NCBI GenBank assembly: GCA_964639875.1
Contig: CAZXEM010000014.1
Span: 1-20,083, forward strand
Length of the DNA stretch: 20,083 nt
Direction of reading: 5' to 3'
From: CAZQLW01 sp964639875
GTDB taxonomy: Archaea; Nanobdellota; Nanobdellia; Woesearchaeales; GW2011-AR9
The notes under the pieces were generated by a model. That model did no database searches. It was given only the letters and a program-made list of their open reading frames with translations, and was not told the origin of the DNA. This document shows positions 1 to 6,463 of this stretch, piece after piece; position 1 is the first letter of the stretch, and the number at the start of each line of letters is the position of its first letter. The position numbers and the translations under genes were made by a program.

Positions 1-798
1 GTTATTTAAATAAGAAGAAAGCACTTTTAATCTTTCTTCATTATCAGGAAAGTAATGAAGGACGCTTGTTAAATAAATAATATCAAAACATTTGTCTCTT
101 ACTAAAATGTTTTTGTTTCCCTCTTCTATGGGTGAGGGGATAAACGAAACTGGGCGTTCTCTTATTGCATCCCGGGTTTTCAAATAATTTTCCTCTGAAG
201 AAAGATAAGACACATAAGAAACCATATCTTCTTTAGTTAAATTTCTAGCCAAAAAAGAACAGAGATAGGGCACTTCAACACCAAAAAAATCAAACGATTT
301 GTGAATGATCTTATCAAAAAAACTTTTAGAAGTTTCTGACAAATTATCTCGAATACCTTGATAAGTTTGGACAGAGAATTGTCCTTGATCTTTTTTTCTC
401 TCTTTCAAGTCATGTTTCATATCAAATTCTTCAGGCAGGTTAGTATTCTCTTTCCCAAAAAATTGAATGAATTCTTGATGTGTAAGATTGTCAATGGCTG
501 ATTTTTTCAGTTCCGAATAGAAACAAGCAATTAAAGAAATATCAAAACCAACATATTCCTCAGCACCTCTTAGTAACGATAAGAAAATATGATCACCGGA
601 AGCAATTACACCTAAAACTTTTTTGCTGGAATAACTGATTAAAGGGGAATCAATTCCAGACAAATCTTCAGTAGAAAATGAATAAGCTTTAGTTAAATGA
701 GAATGACCAGGATCAAAAGAAGTATGCTTCTCGATAATGTCATCTATTGTTAAACCCAATTCCATTAATTTACTATTGTATATATTATCTTGATCCAT
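1..798 (-). CDS. DUF3419/BtaA-like SAM-dependent aminocarboxypropyl transferase (3' part outside window)
   Basis: An open frame of 266 codons starts at ATG 798 and runs off the window at position 1, so the C-terminus is missing. Residues 61-115 (VLGVIASGDHIFLSLL, then EEYVGFDIS, then SELKKSAI and HQEFIQFFG) match the signature region of DUF3419 proteins: a glycine-containing SAM-binding turn, an acidic residue closing strand 2, and a helix followed by an 'F..FG' motif. Near the cut end, FDIIYLTSVLHYF looks like strand 4 of a Rossmann methyltransferase fold. The characterised relative BtaA transfers the 3-amino-3-carboxypropyl group of SAM to diacylglycerol in betaine-lipid synthesis. The substrate here is unknown. 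The start overlaps the HAD phosphatase gene by 14 bases, so the two are surely co-transcribed. Family assignment is from motif memory and moderately sure. Confidence 0.62.
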   Translation of the reverse strand, partial: MDQDNIYNSKLMELGLTIDDIIEKHTSFDPGHSHLTKAYSFSTEDLSGIDSPLISYSSKKVLGVIASGDHIFLSLLRGAEEYVGFDISLIACFYSELKKSAIDNLTHQEFIQFFGKENTNLPEEFDMKHDLKERKKDQGQFSVQTYQGIRDNLSETSKSFFDKIIHKSFDFFGVEVPYLCSFLARNLTKEDMVSYVSYLSSEENYLKTRDAIRERPVSFIPSPIEEGNKNILVRDKCFDIIYLTSVLHYFPDNEERLKVLSSYLNN

Positions 799-1519
799 TT
801 ACACCACCCATAAATTTATTTATAACATAAGCCACACCATCACTTTCTAAAGGGGGACAAACATAATCCGCAATTTCTTTTAGTTCTCTCACAGCATTAC
901 CCATTGCTACTTTATATCCAATCTCAGAAAACATAGAGATATCATTATAACCATCCCCAACACCTAAGACTTTTTCTTTCTTTAGACCCAGGATACATCT
1001 TAACTCTCTTAATGCTGTTCCTTTATCTGTATCTTGATTTTGAACATCAACCCCAAGTTGATCTGAAGAAGGATAAGAATGTGCCCGTATGCCTTTCATT
1101 ATGTCCAAACCAGCCAACAATTGATTAGCTTCTGCACGATTTAACCCCAGAACACTAATCCTCGATATTGAATAATGGTCTTTTATTTCTCCCAATCGAT
1201 CTTCTCCCCCACTACAAATATAAGTTTTCCCAAACCCTATATCTTGGATAATGTCTAAGACTTTTAAAGACAATTCAGGATCAAGAGCCTGATCGTAGAG
1301 ATGATCTCCCTGTGAATTGATTATCTTTGAACCATTTTCTGCCACATGCAATCCACTTAAACTTAGTCTATCAGAAAGATTCAAAGTATCTTTAATACTT
1401 CTTCCCGTACAAAGACTAACATCCACAGACACATTTTTTATTGCACTTTCAACTAGAGAAGAGACCACATTATCTCTAACTATAGTTCCATCAATATCTA
1501 ATACAAGCAGCTTATACAT
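785..1519 (-). CDS. HAD-superfamily phosphatase, Cof/subclass IIB type
   Basis: This 244-residue cytosolic protein has the four HAD motifs in order. They are DIDGT near residue 8 (nucleophile and acid aspartates), CTGRS near residue 37, the lysine in DKGTAL, and GDGYNDISMF (metal-binding aspartates). A cap segment lies between motifs II and III, as in the Cof-type and phosphoglycolate or sucrose-phosphate phosphatase groups. It should remove phosphate from a small phosphorylated metabolite; the substrate cannot be read from sequence. Its ATG overlaps the end of the upstream kinase-fold gene by 8 bases, and its end overlaps the DUF3419 gene by 14. Pairing with a kinase and a transferase suggests it dephosphorylates an intermediate of the same pathway (inference). 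Confidence 0.85.
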   Translation of the reverse strand: MYKLLVLDIDGTIVRDNVVSSLVESAIKNVSVDVSLCTGRSIKDTLNLSDRLSLSGLHVAENGSKIINSQGDHLYDQALDPELSLKVLDIIQDIGFGKTYICSGGEDRLGEIKDHYSISRISVLGLNRAEANQLLAGLDIMKGIRAHSYPSSDQLGVDVQNQDTDKGTALRELRCILGLKKEKVLGVGDGYNDISMFSEIGYKVAMGNAVRELKEIADYVCPPLESDGVAYVINKFMGGVNGSR

Positions 1520-2408
1520 TTTTAAATCCCATTATTAATTCTTTTAGTGAAGAGGATAAATAATCTAAAGTATCGGTAGCTCTTTCTAAACTGACTTGGT
1601 CCTCTATGGCAGGAATTTCGTTTAATAATCCATCAGTCACCCTAAGATACCTTTCTATTTTTACTGATTCAAAAACAAGATTGAAGTTTTCAAAAGGTCT
1701 CACTTTTAGATATTCAGTGATCACTTCATTGTTAATAGAATATGCAATATCAGCAATCCTAACTAAATCACTTAATCCAGTACCTCTTCTAACGTTTTCC
1801 CAATCGCAGATACAAACTACTTCCCCATTGTCGTCAACTTTAATATTATTGTAATAAGGATCACCATGCTCAACGGTTTTATACATTCTAACCAAAGCAG
1901 GTAATGATTGGAGAAAAGATTCAAATTCTGGACGTAAAGAATCTGTAAGAAGTTGTTCTTGGACCAGCCGATCAAAGTATGAGGTAGTATGTTTTTCTAA
2001 TTGAGAAGAAGATATCTCTTCAAAAAAGTTTGTATTAGTTTGCTTTGTCTCATTCTCTTCGTGCCATAAAGCAAATTGACGAGCTAAATTACAACGCAAA
2101 GCAACACTATCATCAGAACAGAAATCTCCTTTATCTTCAATAGCTAAAACAATATAATTTTTGTGAGGGTGTTTTAAATATCCTAATAACTGTGGAGTTG
2201 GAAAAAAATTCTCGTTCGGAAGATATCTCTCATACACTTCTACTTCCCAAGGCACCTCTCCAGAATCATCAGTGGCAAATAATTTAACAACAGCACTTTC
2301 TTGGTTCTGTTCACCCGCTACTCTGTAGGCTCTTCCAGCCAGTCCAGATTTAAACTGTTTCACAGTTTTAATCTTAAAACCAACAATTTCTTCTATTACT
2401 TTTAACAT
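1512..2408 (-). CDS. Aminoglycoside/choline kinase-fold phosphotransferase (APH family)
   Basis: A 298-residue protein of the APH/choline kinase fold. The C-lobe carries the catalytic loop EHGDPYYNNI (Brenner-type HGDxxxxN) and the metal-binding segment ICDWENVRRG. The N-lobe has a glycine-containing loop (KSGLAGRAYRV) and AVVKLF with the probable ATP-binding lysine. Family members phosphorylate hydroxyls of amino alcohols, sugars or antibiotics, using ATP or GTP. Resistance is not implied here, because the gene sits inside an apparent biosynthetic operon, 16 bases after the radical SAM gene and overlapping the phosphatase gene by 8 bases. A small-molecule kinase, for example on an amino alcohol, a sugar or a homoserine-like group, is the most economical reading. 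The substrate is unknown. Confidence 0.82.
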   Translation of the reverse strand: MLKVIEEIVGFKIKTVKQFKSGLAGRAYRVAGEQNQESAVVKLFATDDSGEVPWEVEVYERYLPNENFFPTPQLLGYLKHPHKNYIVLAIEDKGDFCSDDSVALRCNLARQFALWHEENETKQTNTNFFEEISSSQLEKHTTSYFDRLVQEQLLTDSLRPEFESFLQSLPALVRMYKTVEHGDPYYNNIKVDDNGEVVCICDWENVRRGTGLSDLVRIADIAYSINNEVITEYLKVRPFENFNLVFESVKIERYLRVTDGLLNEIPAIEDQVSLERATDTLDYLSSSLKELIMGFKNV

Positions 2409-2424
2409 TTTTTTTAACCAAAAA

Positions 2425-3546
2425 TTAAATCATTTGTCTAAATGCTTCCCAATCCATACAGTGTCGATCTGCCCCGTAACTAAACAGACGAATGTTTGAT
2501 TTAGCAAAAATCTTTTGATGTTCTCTCGAAACTGATAACAAATAGTCCACGGAAGGTCTTTTCATACTATTTTTTAAAAAACTGTAAGGAGAATGATAAT
2601 AAACGTTCATTGTTGGCACGACACCTTTACTAACCATATCCCACATGAATCTGATCAAGTCTTCCTTTCGATCAAGACCTTGAATGATTGATACATAGGT
2701 CTGTCTGGGAAAATGTTTAGTTGCAGTTACAAGTGCTTTAACAAAATTATCATGACCATAATATTTTTCTTTTCCGGGACACAAATTCTTAAAGACTTCA
2801 GGATTCGCTGCTTCTATAGCAAAACTTATTCTTGTGGCACCCGCATCTTTTAGTTTCTTAATTAAGCTTAAATCTTTTGGAGGAAAACTAGTAACAATTA
2901 AGTCCAGGTGTGGAGGAGAAACTTCCTTTGCAGCAGCAACAATCTTAATAATCGTATTAAACCCTTCATCAAAATCTGGGGAAGTGCTCCCAACAAAATA
3001 AACCTGATTTATTTCTGTATCATGTTTTAGGAAAGATTGAATCAACTTCTGGACCATTTCTGGCGTGACAAAATCTCGGTCGTCTTTGATTTTTCTTGTT
3101 CGCTGAAAACCACAGAATTTACAAGGTACGCCTTCATTGAAAAAGAAACATTCTTTGCCGATAAAAACATTCATAGAGTGTGGGGTAGTCATAAACCCAA
3201 TATCCTCAGCAATAACATTTTCCGTCAATTTTTCTTGAAGCCAAGGATACTTTTTCGGAAAAGTTACGGTGGTGATTTTTTCATCACCTTTGCTGATAAA
3301 AAAACCTTGATTGTCAGCATCCAACATCCAGGGACTACTCTCATCAATATTTATTGCACAAACAGTATTTTGTTTCAGAACCATATGATGTGGATAGTTA
3401 ACACGAAAAGTGTTATCTTTAGAATAATGATAAGGACTTCCCTGATATTTATCATCAAAATAATTAAAGAAACTAGGACCAAGTCTTAGTCCTTCTGCTA
3501 ATAGATGAATCTTCAGATATGCTGGGTTATTTATGTTTAATTTCAT
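2425..3546 (-). CDS. Radical SAM enzyme with atypical CX8CX2C cluster motif
   Basis: A 373-residue protein. The likely iron-sulfur ligands are C133, C142 and C145 (KECFFFNEGVPCKFCGF), a CX8CX2C spacing instead of the usual CX3CX2C. Downstream features fit a radical SAM TIM barrel: QVYFVGSTSPD (strand 2 and the GGE-like region), LDLIVTSFPPKD, and GATRISFAIEAANPEVF, which resembles the conserved 'R.S.G.Es' helix of the superfamily. The C-terminus (HHSPYSF-type residues, then DRHCMDWEAF) carries no obvious SPASM cysteine cluster. The ATG overlaps the glycosyltransferase stop by 4 bases. The chemistry is unknown. MSMEG_0568-type and HmdB-type families also depart from the canonical spacing, so it may belong near one of them. 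Radical SAM membership is fairly sure; the subfamily is not. Confidence 0.75.
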   Translation of the reverse strand: MKLNINNPAYLKIHLLAEGLRLGPSFFNYFDDKYQGSPYHYSKDNTFRVNYPHHMVLKQNTVCAINIDESSPWMLDADNQGFFISKGDEKITTVTFPKKYPWLQEKLTENVIAEDIGFMTTPHSMNVFIGKECFFFNEGVPCKFCGFQRTRKIKDDRDFVTPEMVQKLIQSFLKHDTEINQVYFVGSTSPDFDEGFNTIIKIVAAAKEVSPPHLDLIVTSFPPKDLSLIKKLKDAGATRISFAIEAANPEVFKNLCPGKEKYYGHDNFVKALVTATKHFPRQTYVSIIQGLDRKEDLIRFMWDMVSKGVVPTMNVYYHSPYSFLKNSMKRPSVDYLLSVSREHQKIFAKSNIRLFSYGADRHCMDWEAFRQMI

Positions 3547-4619
3547 TTTTTCGACCTCATTATTTTTTTAACTTGCCAAACTAAGATAATTTTAACTACC
3601 AAAATAAAATCTTTCAAAGAATATTTTTCTCTGAATATTGAAATAGGCCAGTCAAATATCTTAACACCTTCATTCAAGAAAATGTATATCGCCGTCCCCA
3701 GTTTTCTTTTAAACTTGAATCTCTTATTTGGGACAAGCAAGTACAGTTTATGAAAATCAACAAGTAGACTGAATAAAAAAATGACCAGATAATACGCTTT
3801 AAAACCAAAGATGATACTAGGTACAAGCAACGCGTAGAATGAAATGAATGACAATAAAGGAAAATCAAGGTAAAAAGTTAGATAAGGGATATTAGATTTT
3901 CCGGATTTAGCATAATTTGCTAGAAGCCGGTGAGTCCCTCTGCATTGATAAATAATCTTTTTTAACAGTCCAGTGAAAGAAAGTTCCGCGTCATGGTTTA
4001 TAGATATCTTGTTACTGTGTAAAAACTTATATCCTTTATCCATCAAGACCAGTTGCAAGAAAGTATCCTCTGCAGCAACTTTATTGAAATCAATAGAGAA
4101 ATGATTTTTTTTAATGATTTCCTTCTTAACACAGAAAATACAGGAGGAGATGGTAGTAAAATTATTATGAGTTATAATAAAATCGCTTTCATCTTTTTTT
4201 CTATAGACTGACCTAACTACGTCCCTTATTCTGTTATAATCATTTTTGCTTGTAGAAATATATTTACCTGTGATGCCATCAATACTGTTATATTTCTCCA
4301 AAAGAGAGTCATAAACCTTAAAAATATTATGGTTTAACGTAATGTGACTATCAAGAAAAACCAGATACTTTCCTTCTGCATTGGAAACTCCAAGATTCCT
4401 ACAGAATGATATTCCCCTATTCTTTTTTAAACTAATAAGTTTTAATTTCTTAGAAGAAAAAGTTTGAATGATTTTATTTGTTTTGTCAGAACTATTATCA
4501 TCTATTATAACTATTTCAACATCTTCTCTTTCTTTAATGTAAAATAAAATATTTCTAATAGTCTTACCAATAAATTTCTCTTCATTATGAGAACAAATAA
4601 TAAGCGAATATTTCATCAT
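3543..4619 (-). CDS. Family 2 glycosyltransferase with C-terminal membrane segments
   Basis: A 358-residue GT-A fold enzyme. The N-terminus shows the nucleotide-sugar binding pattern SLIICSHNEE, followed by EIVIIDDNSSDKT. The metal-binding position reads FLDSH (residues about 90-96) instead of a plain DXD. AAEDTFLQLVLMDKG carries the acidic 'ED' catalytic motif. After about residue 240 there are hydrophobic stretches (around FPLLSFISFYALLVPSIIF and AYYLVIFLFSLLV), so the enzyme probably sits on the cytoplasmic membrane and adds a sugar to a lipid carrier or lipid. It is the first gene of the operon that continues with the radical SAM gene by a 4-base ATGA overlap. Two methionines open the protein (4619 and 4616), and I keep the first. 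Confidence 0.87.
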   Translation of the reverse strand: MMKYSLIICSHNEEKFIGKTIRNILFYIKEREDVEIVIIDDNSSDKTNKIIQTFSSKKLKLISLKKNRGISFCRNLGVSNAEGKYLVFLDSHITLNHNIFKVYDSLLEKYNSIDGITGKYISTSKNDYNRIRDVVRSVYRKKDESDFIITHNNFTTISSCIFCVKKEIIKKNHFSIDFNKVAAEDTFLQLVLMDKGYKFLHSNKISINHDAELSFTGLLKKIIYQCRGTHRLLANYAKSGKSNIPYLTFYLDFPLLSFISFYALLVPSIIFGFKAYYLVIFLFSLLVDFHKLYLLVPNKRFKFKRKLGTAIYIFLNEGVKIFDWPISIFREKYSLKDFILVVKIILVWQVKKIMRSKK

Positions 4620-4787
4620 GTTTTACTGTTGCTATTCAATAGTACTTAATTGTTTTGGTAAGATTAGCTAAATTTAATGTTCTATCTCATTATTTACTTA
4701 ACTTAGTTCCCGATAAGACAAAAACTTGCTTCACTACCTTCGATTGTTACACACCTTGGGATAAACCTTAGAAAATCGAACGATTTT

Positions 4788-4804
4788 AAAACGAAAAAAG
4801 GGGA
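4788..4804 (-). terminator. T-rich archaeal terminator after the GH114 lipoprotein gene
   Basis: Read on the minus strand, the sequence just past the lipoprotein stop is CCCC followed by TTTTTTCGTTTT, the kind of T-run that ends archaeal transcription. A short inverted repeat (4772-4787, AAAATCG/CGATTTT) follows a few bases beyond. Inferred from composition only. Confidence 0.4.
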
Positions 4805-4814
4805 GGTTTGTTAA

Positions 4815-5771
4815 TTACCTACAAGCAATTCTTCCGCCATCTAAGTCATATTCCATCCTCAGCCAATCAAAGTTAAAATCATTTGCCTTACTGCAAAATT
4901 CTGCTGGCTGCAAATCATACTCCACGCCAAATACTGCTTTGCCTTTTTCAATAAATGGTAAAAGAGTTTCACACTCATCATATTCAAAACATTGCTCATT
5001 CAAAGCAAAATCAAAATAATTAACTAATTCAGGGATTTGGTCTAAATCATTTTTCAGGCCTACTGTTAATCCCCTTTTATGTGCTTCTTCTGCAAACCAT
5101 TTATTATAATTCAATTGATCTTGAGATGTTAAAGAAAAGCCATTATCATTCAAATAACCATCAACATTATCAGGTTCTACACCATTACACCCTTTTTCAA
5201 CTGCCAAATCCAATCTTGCTTCCATTATGGGTACAAGCAAATCTATTTTTGAAATGTCCAGCCATTTCTCATCTTCCCATCCTTCTAAAGTGTTTCCAAG
5301 AACCTCGTTTGGAAAATCATCCTTATCAATTCTCCAATTTTCATAACTTCCTGCACTGAAATAGCAAATAACTTTAATTCCTTTATTTTGTAAAGATTTA
5401 ATTGCTTCTTTTGAATTATCAAACAAATCAATATCATACATATCAACATTATATTTAGTATTCAAAGTTCCTTTTAATTGCCATTGCCAGGACGTATTTG
5501 GCTTTGGTTTCCACCATTCAGTTTTTTCTAAACTTACATTACTTTCAACGATTGCTACTTCTTCAAATATATTTTCTTCTGCCAATGTTTCTCCTTGAGG
5601 TGCTTCTTCCTTTTCAACACTATCGTTCATTGAAACTGTTTGTTCTTCTTCAGAAATATCTTCTTGTGATTCTATTTGGTCTATTGAAGACAAGTCTGTT
5701 TCATTAACACATCCCACTAACAGTAGCATCCCACATAGCAGCAATATTAATAAGCATTTTTTAATTTCCAT
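4815..5771 (-). CDS. Secreted lipoprotein with GH114-type glycosidase domain
   Basis: A 318-residue protein. Residues 1-21 are a signal peptide ending in a lipobox (LLVG followed by C21), so the mature protein is probably lipid-anchored outside the cell. Residues 22-80 are an acidic, Glu/Ser-rich linker. From about residue 85, WWKPKPNTSWQWQL, VDMYDIDLFD, VICYFSAGSYE, VEPDNVDGY (E199, D201) and LTVGLKND fit the TIM barrel of GH114, whose characterised member is an endo-alpha-1,4-polygalactosaminidase. It may cut amino-sugar polysaccharides on the cell surface or on a host; this is inference. It stands alone, with its own TATA box at about 5797-5812. GH114 assignment is from remembered motifs and fairly sure. 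Catalytic activity is less so. Confidence 0.78.
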   Translation of the reverse strand: MEIKKCLLILLLCGMLLLVGCVNETDLSSIDQIESQEDISEEEQTVSMNDSVEKEEAPQGETLAEENIFEEVAIVESNVSLEKTEWWKPKPNTSWQWQLKGTLNTKYNVDMYDIDLFDNSKEAIKSLQNKGIKVICYFSAGSYENWRIDKDDFPNEVLGNTLEGWEDEKWLDISKIDLLVPIMEARLDLAVEKGCNGVEPDNVDGYLNDNGFSLTSQDQLNYNKWFAEEAHKRGLTVGLKNDLDQIPELVNYFDFALNEQCFEYDECETLLPFIEKGKAVFGVEYDLQPAEFCSKANDFNFDWLRMEYDLDGGRIACR

Positions 5772-5796
5772 TTTATTTTACTTATCTTAAAAAATA

Positions 5797-5812
5797 TTCA
5801 AATATTTAAATC
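5797..5812 (-). promoter_or_regulatory. TATA box for the GH114 lipoprotein gene
   Basis: On the minus strand ATTTAAATATTTG is centred about 26 bases ahead of a start point near 5779, leaving a leader of under 10 bases before ATG 5771. No Shine-Dalgarno motif is seen, which fits a leaderless or near-leaderless message. Confidence 0.45.
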
Positions 5813-5859
5813 ATTCTCTTTACAAAATCGAACTCATTTTAATCTCTTAACTGAAAAAT

Positions 5860-5878
5860 AACTTAACATCGTTAAGTT
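5860..5878. repeat. Perfect inverted repeat AACTTAAC-ATC-GTTAAGTT
   Basis: Two 8-base arms separated by 3 bases lie between the T-run that ends the small membrane protein operon and the promoter of the GH114 lipoprotein gene. It could be an operator bound by a dimeric regulator, about 50 bases upstream of the TATA box, or part of a 3' RNA hairpin. The sequence alone does not decide. Confidence 0.5.
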
Positions 5879-5887
5879 TAATATTCT

Positions 5888-5904
5888 TAAAAAAAAGAAA
5901 AAAA
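5888..5904 (-). terminator. T-rich terminator after the tandem small membrane proteins
   Basis: Directly after the stop codon, the minus strand reads TTTTTTTC then TTTTTTTT. A double T-run with no strong GC hairpin is the usual archaeal termination signal. Confidence 0.55.
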
Positions 5905-6105
5905 TTAATTCTTTACCCAAGCCAGTACTGGTTTGATTAAGAATATTAGAAATGCAATTACATACCAATACCAAGCAAAAGATGTTACACCAACCCAATA
6001 CTTAGCAATTAGAAACGTAAAAGCCAACATTGCCATTTCATCTGATGCCACATCTACTAAAGTGAACTTCTTTTTCTTATAATTCAATAAATTCATAATT
6101 CCCAT
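5905..6105 (-). CDS. Small membrane protein with WYWY motif, paralogue 2
   Basis: This 66-residue protein has one or two membrane helices: a hydrophobic run around MAMLAFTFLIAKYWVGV, then FAWYWYVIAFLIFLIKPVLAW. It aligns along its full length with the neighbouring 67-residue protein (shared start MG, a basic stretch near residue 10, '.DVA', 'A..F...AK.W', 'WYWY.I.FL...IKP'), so the two arose by tandem duplication. A strong Shine-Dalgarno (GGAGAGGT) precedes the ATG, unlike the leaderless genes nearby, as expected for an internal operon gene 32 bases behind its partner. The function is unknown. Confidence 0.8.
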   Translation of the reverse strand: MGIMNLLNYKKKKFTLVDVASDEMAMLAFTFLIAKYWVGVTSFAWYWYVIAFLIFLIKPVLAWVKN

Positions 6106-6137
6106 TTTTATTTACCTCTCCTTTTACTTTTGAATAC

Positions 6138-6341
6138 TTATTTTTTAAAATAAGCTTTATATATTGGTTTTATTCCTGTTCCTAGAAAAATTATTCCATA
6201 CCAATACCAATCTAAACTAAGTAATGGTGTCCAAAGTTTTGCTACCATTAAAATAAATGCAGCAACACTAAATTTTATTAACGCTACATCTGCCCAATCT
6301 AATTGTTTTATTTTTTTGTTCCAGAACGTTATTAATCCCAT
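6138..6341 (-). CDS. Small membrane protein with WYWY motif, paralogue 1
   Basis: This 67-residue protein opens with a basic, amphipathic N-terminus (MGLITFWNKKIKQ). Two hydrophobic segments follow, around VAAFILMVAKLW and LDWYWYGIIFLGTGIKP, with a lysine-rich tail. Charge placement suggests a short hairpin in the membrane. GAGGTGA lies 7 bases ahead of the ATG and serves as ribosome binding site. A TATA-like element (TTTATAAATAATT on the minus strand, about 6373-6390) lies upstream. It is paralogous to the next gene and co-transcribed with it. I do not recognise a family; small proteins with the WYWY pattern may be lineage-specific. Confidence 0.8.
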   Translation of the reverse strand: MGLITFWNKKIKQLDWADVALIKFSVAAFILMVAKLWTPLLSLDWYWYGIIFLGTGIKPIYKAYFKK

Positions 6342-6393
6342 TTTATTTCACCTCTTTTTATACAACTTAATTAATATTTAATTATTTATAAAA

Positions 6394-6430
6394 TGTTCCA
6401 TGCCTGCAGGGGGTAACCAGGGGAGACTTA
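6394..6430. other. Short GC-rich island between PHP gene and small membrane protein genes
   Basis: In an otherwise very AT-rich spacer, this stretch is mostly G and C. It contains the palindromes CCTGCAGG and GGTAACC. It lies just upstream of the TATA box of the small membrane protein operon and just downstream of the PHP gene start-side neighbour. No tRNA cloverleaf or clear hairpin was found. It may be an operator or part of a small RNA. Confidence 0.3.
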
Positions 6431-6463
6431 ACAAACATTATTTTAACTAAAACCTTAGTATAA

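Noticed and set aside
1512..2408. Antibiotic resistance phosphotransferase
   Set aside because: The APH fold is shared by many metabolic kinases, and the operon setting with a glycosyltransferase, a phosphatase and a DUF3419 gene points to biosynthesis.
3037..3489. 150-codon plus-strand open frame inside the radical SAM gene
   Set aside because: It is fully antisense to a well-supported gene, has no recognisable motif and no promoter or Shine-Dalgarno.
6394..6430. tRNA gene in the GC-rich island
   Set aside because: Too short, with no T-loop GGTTC-type motif and no acceptor stem pairing on either strand.
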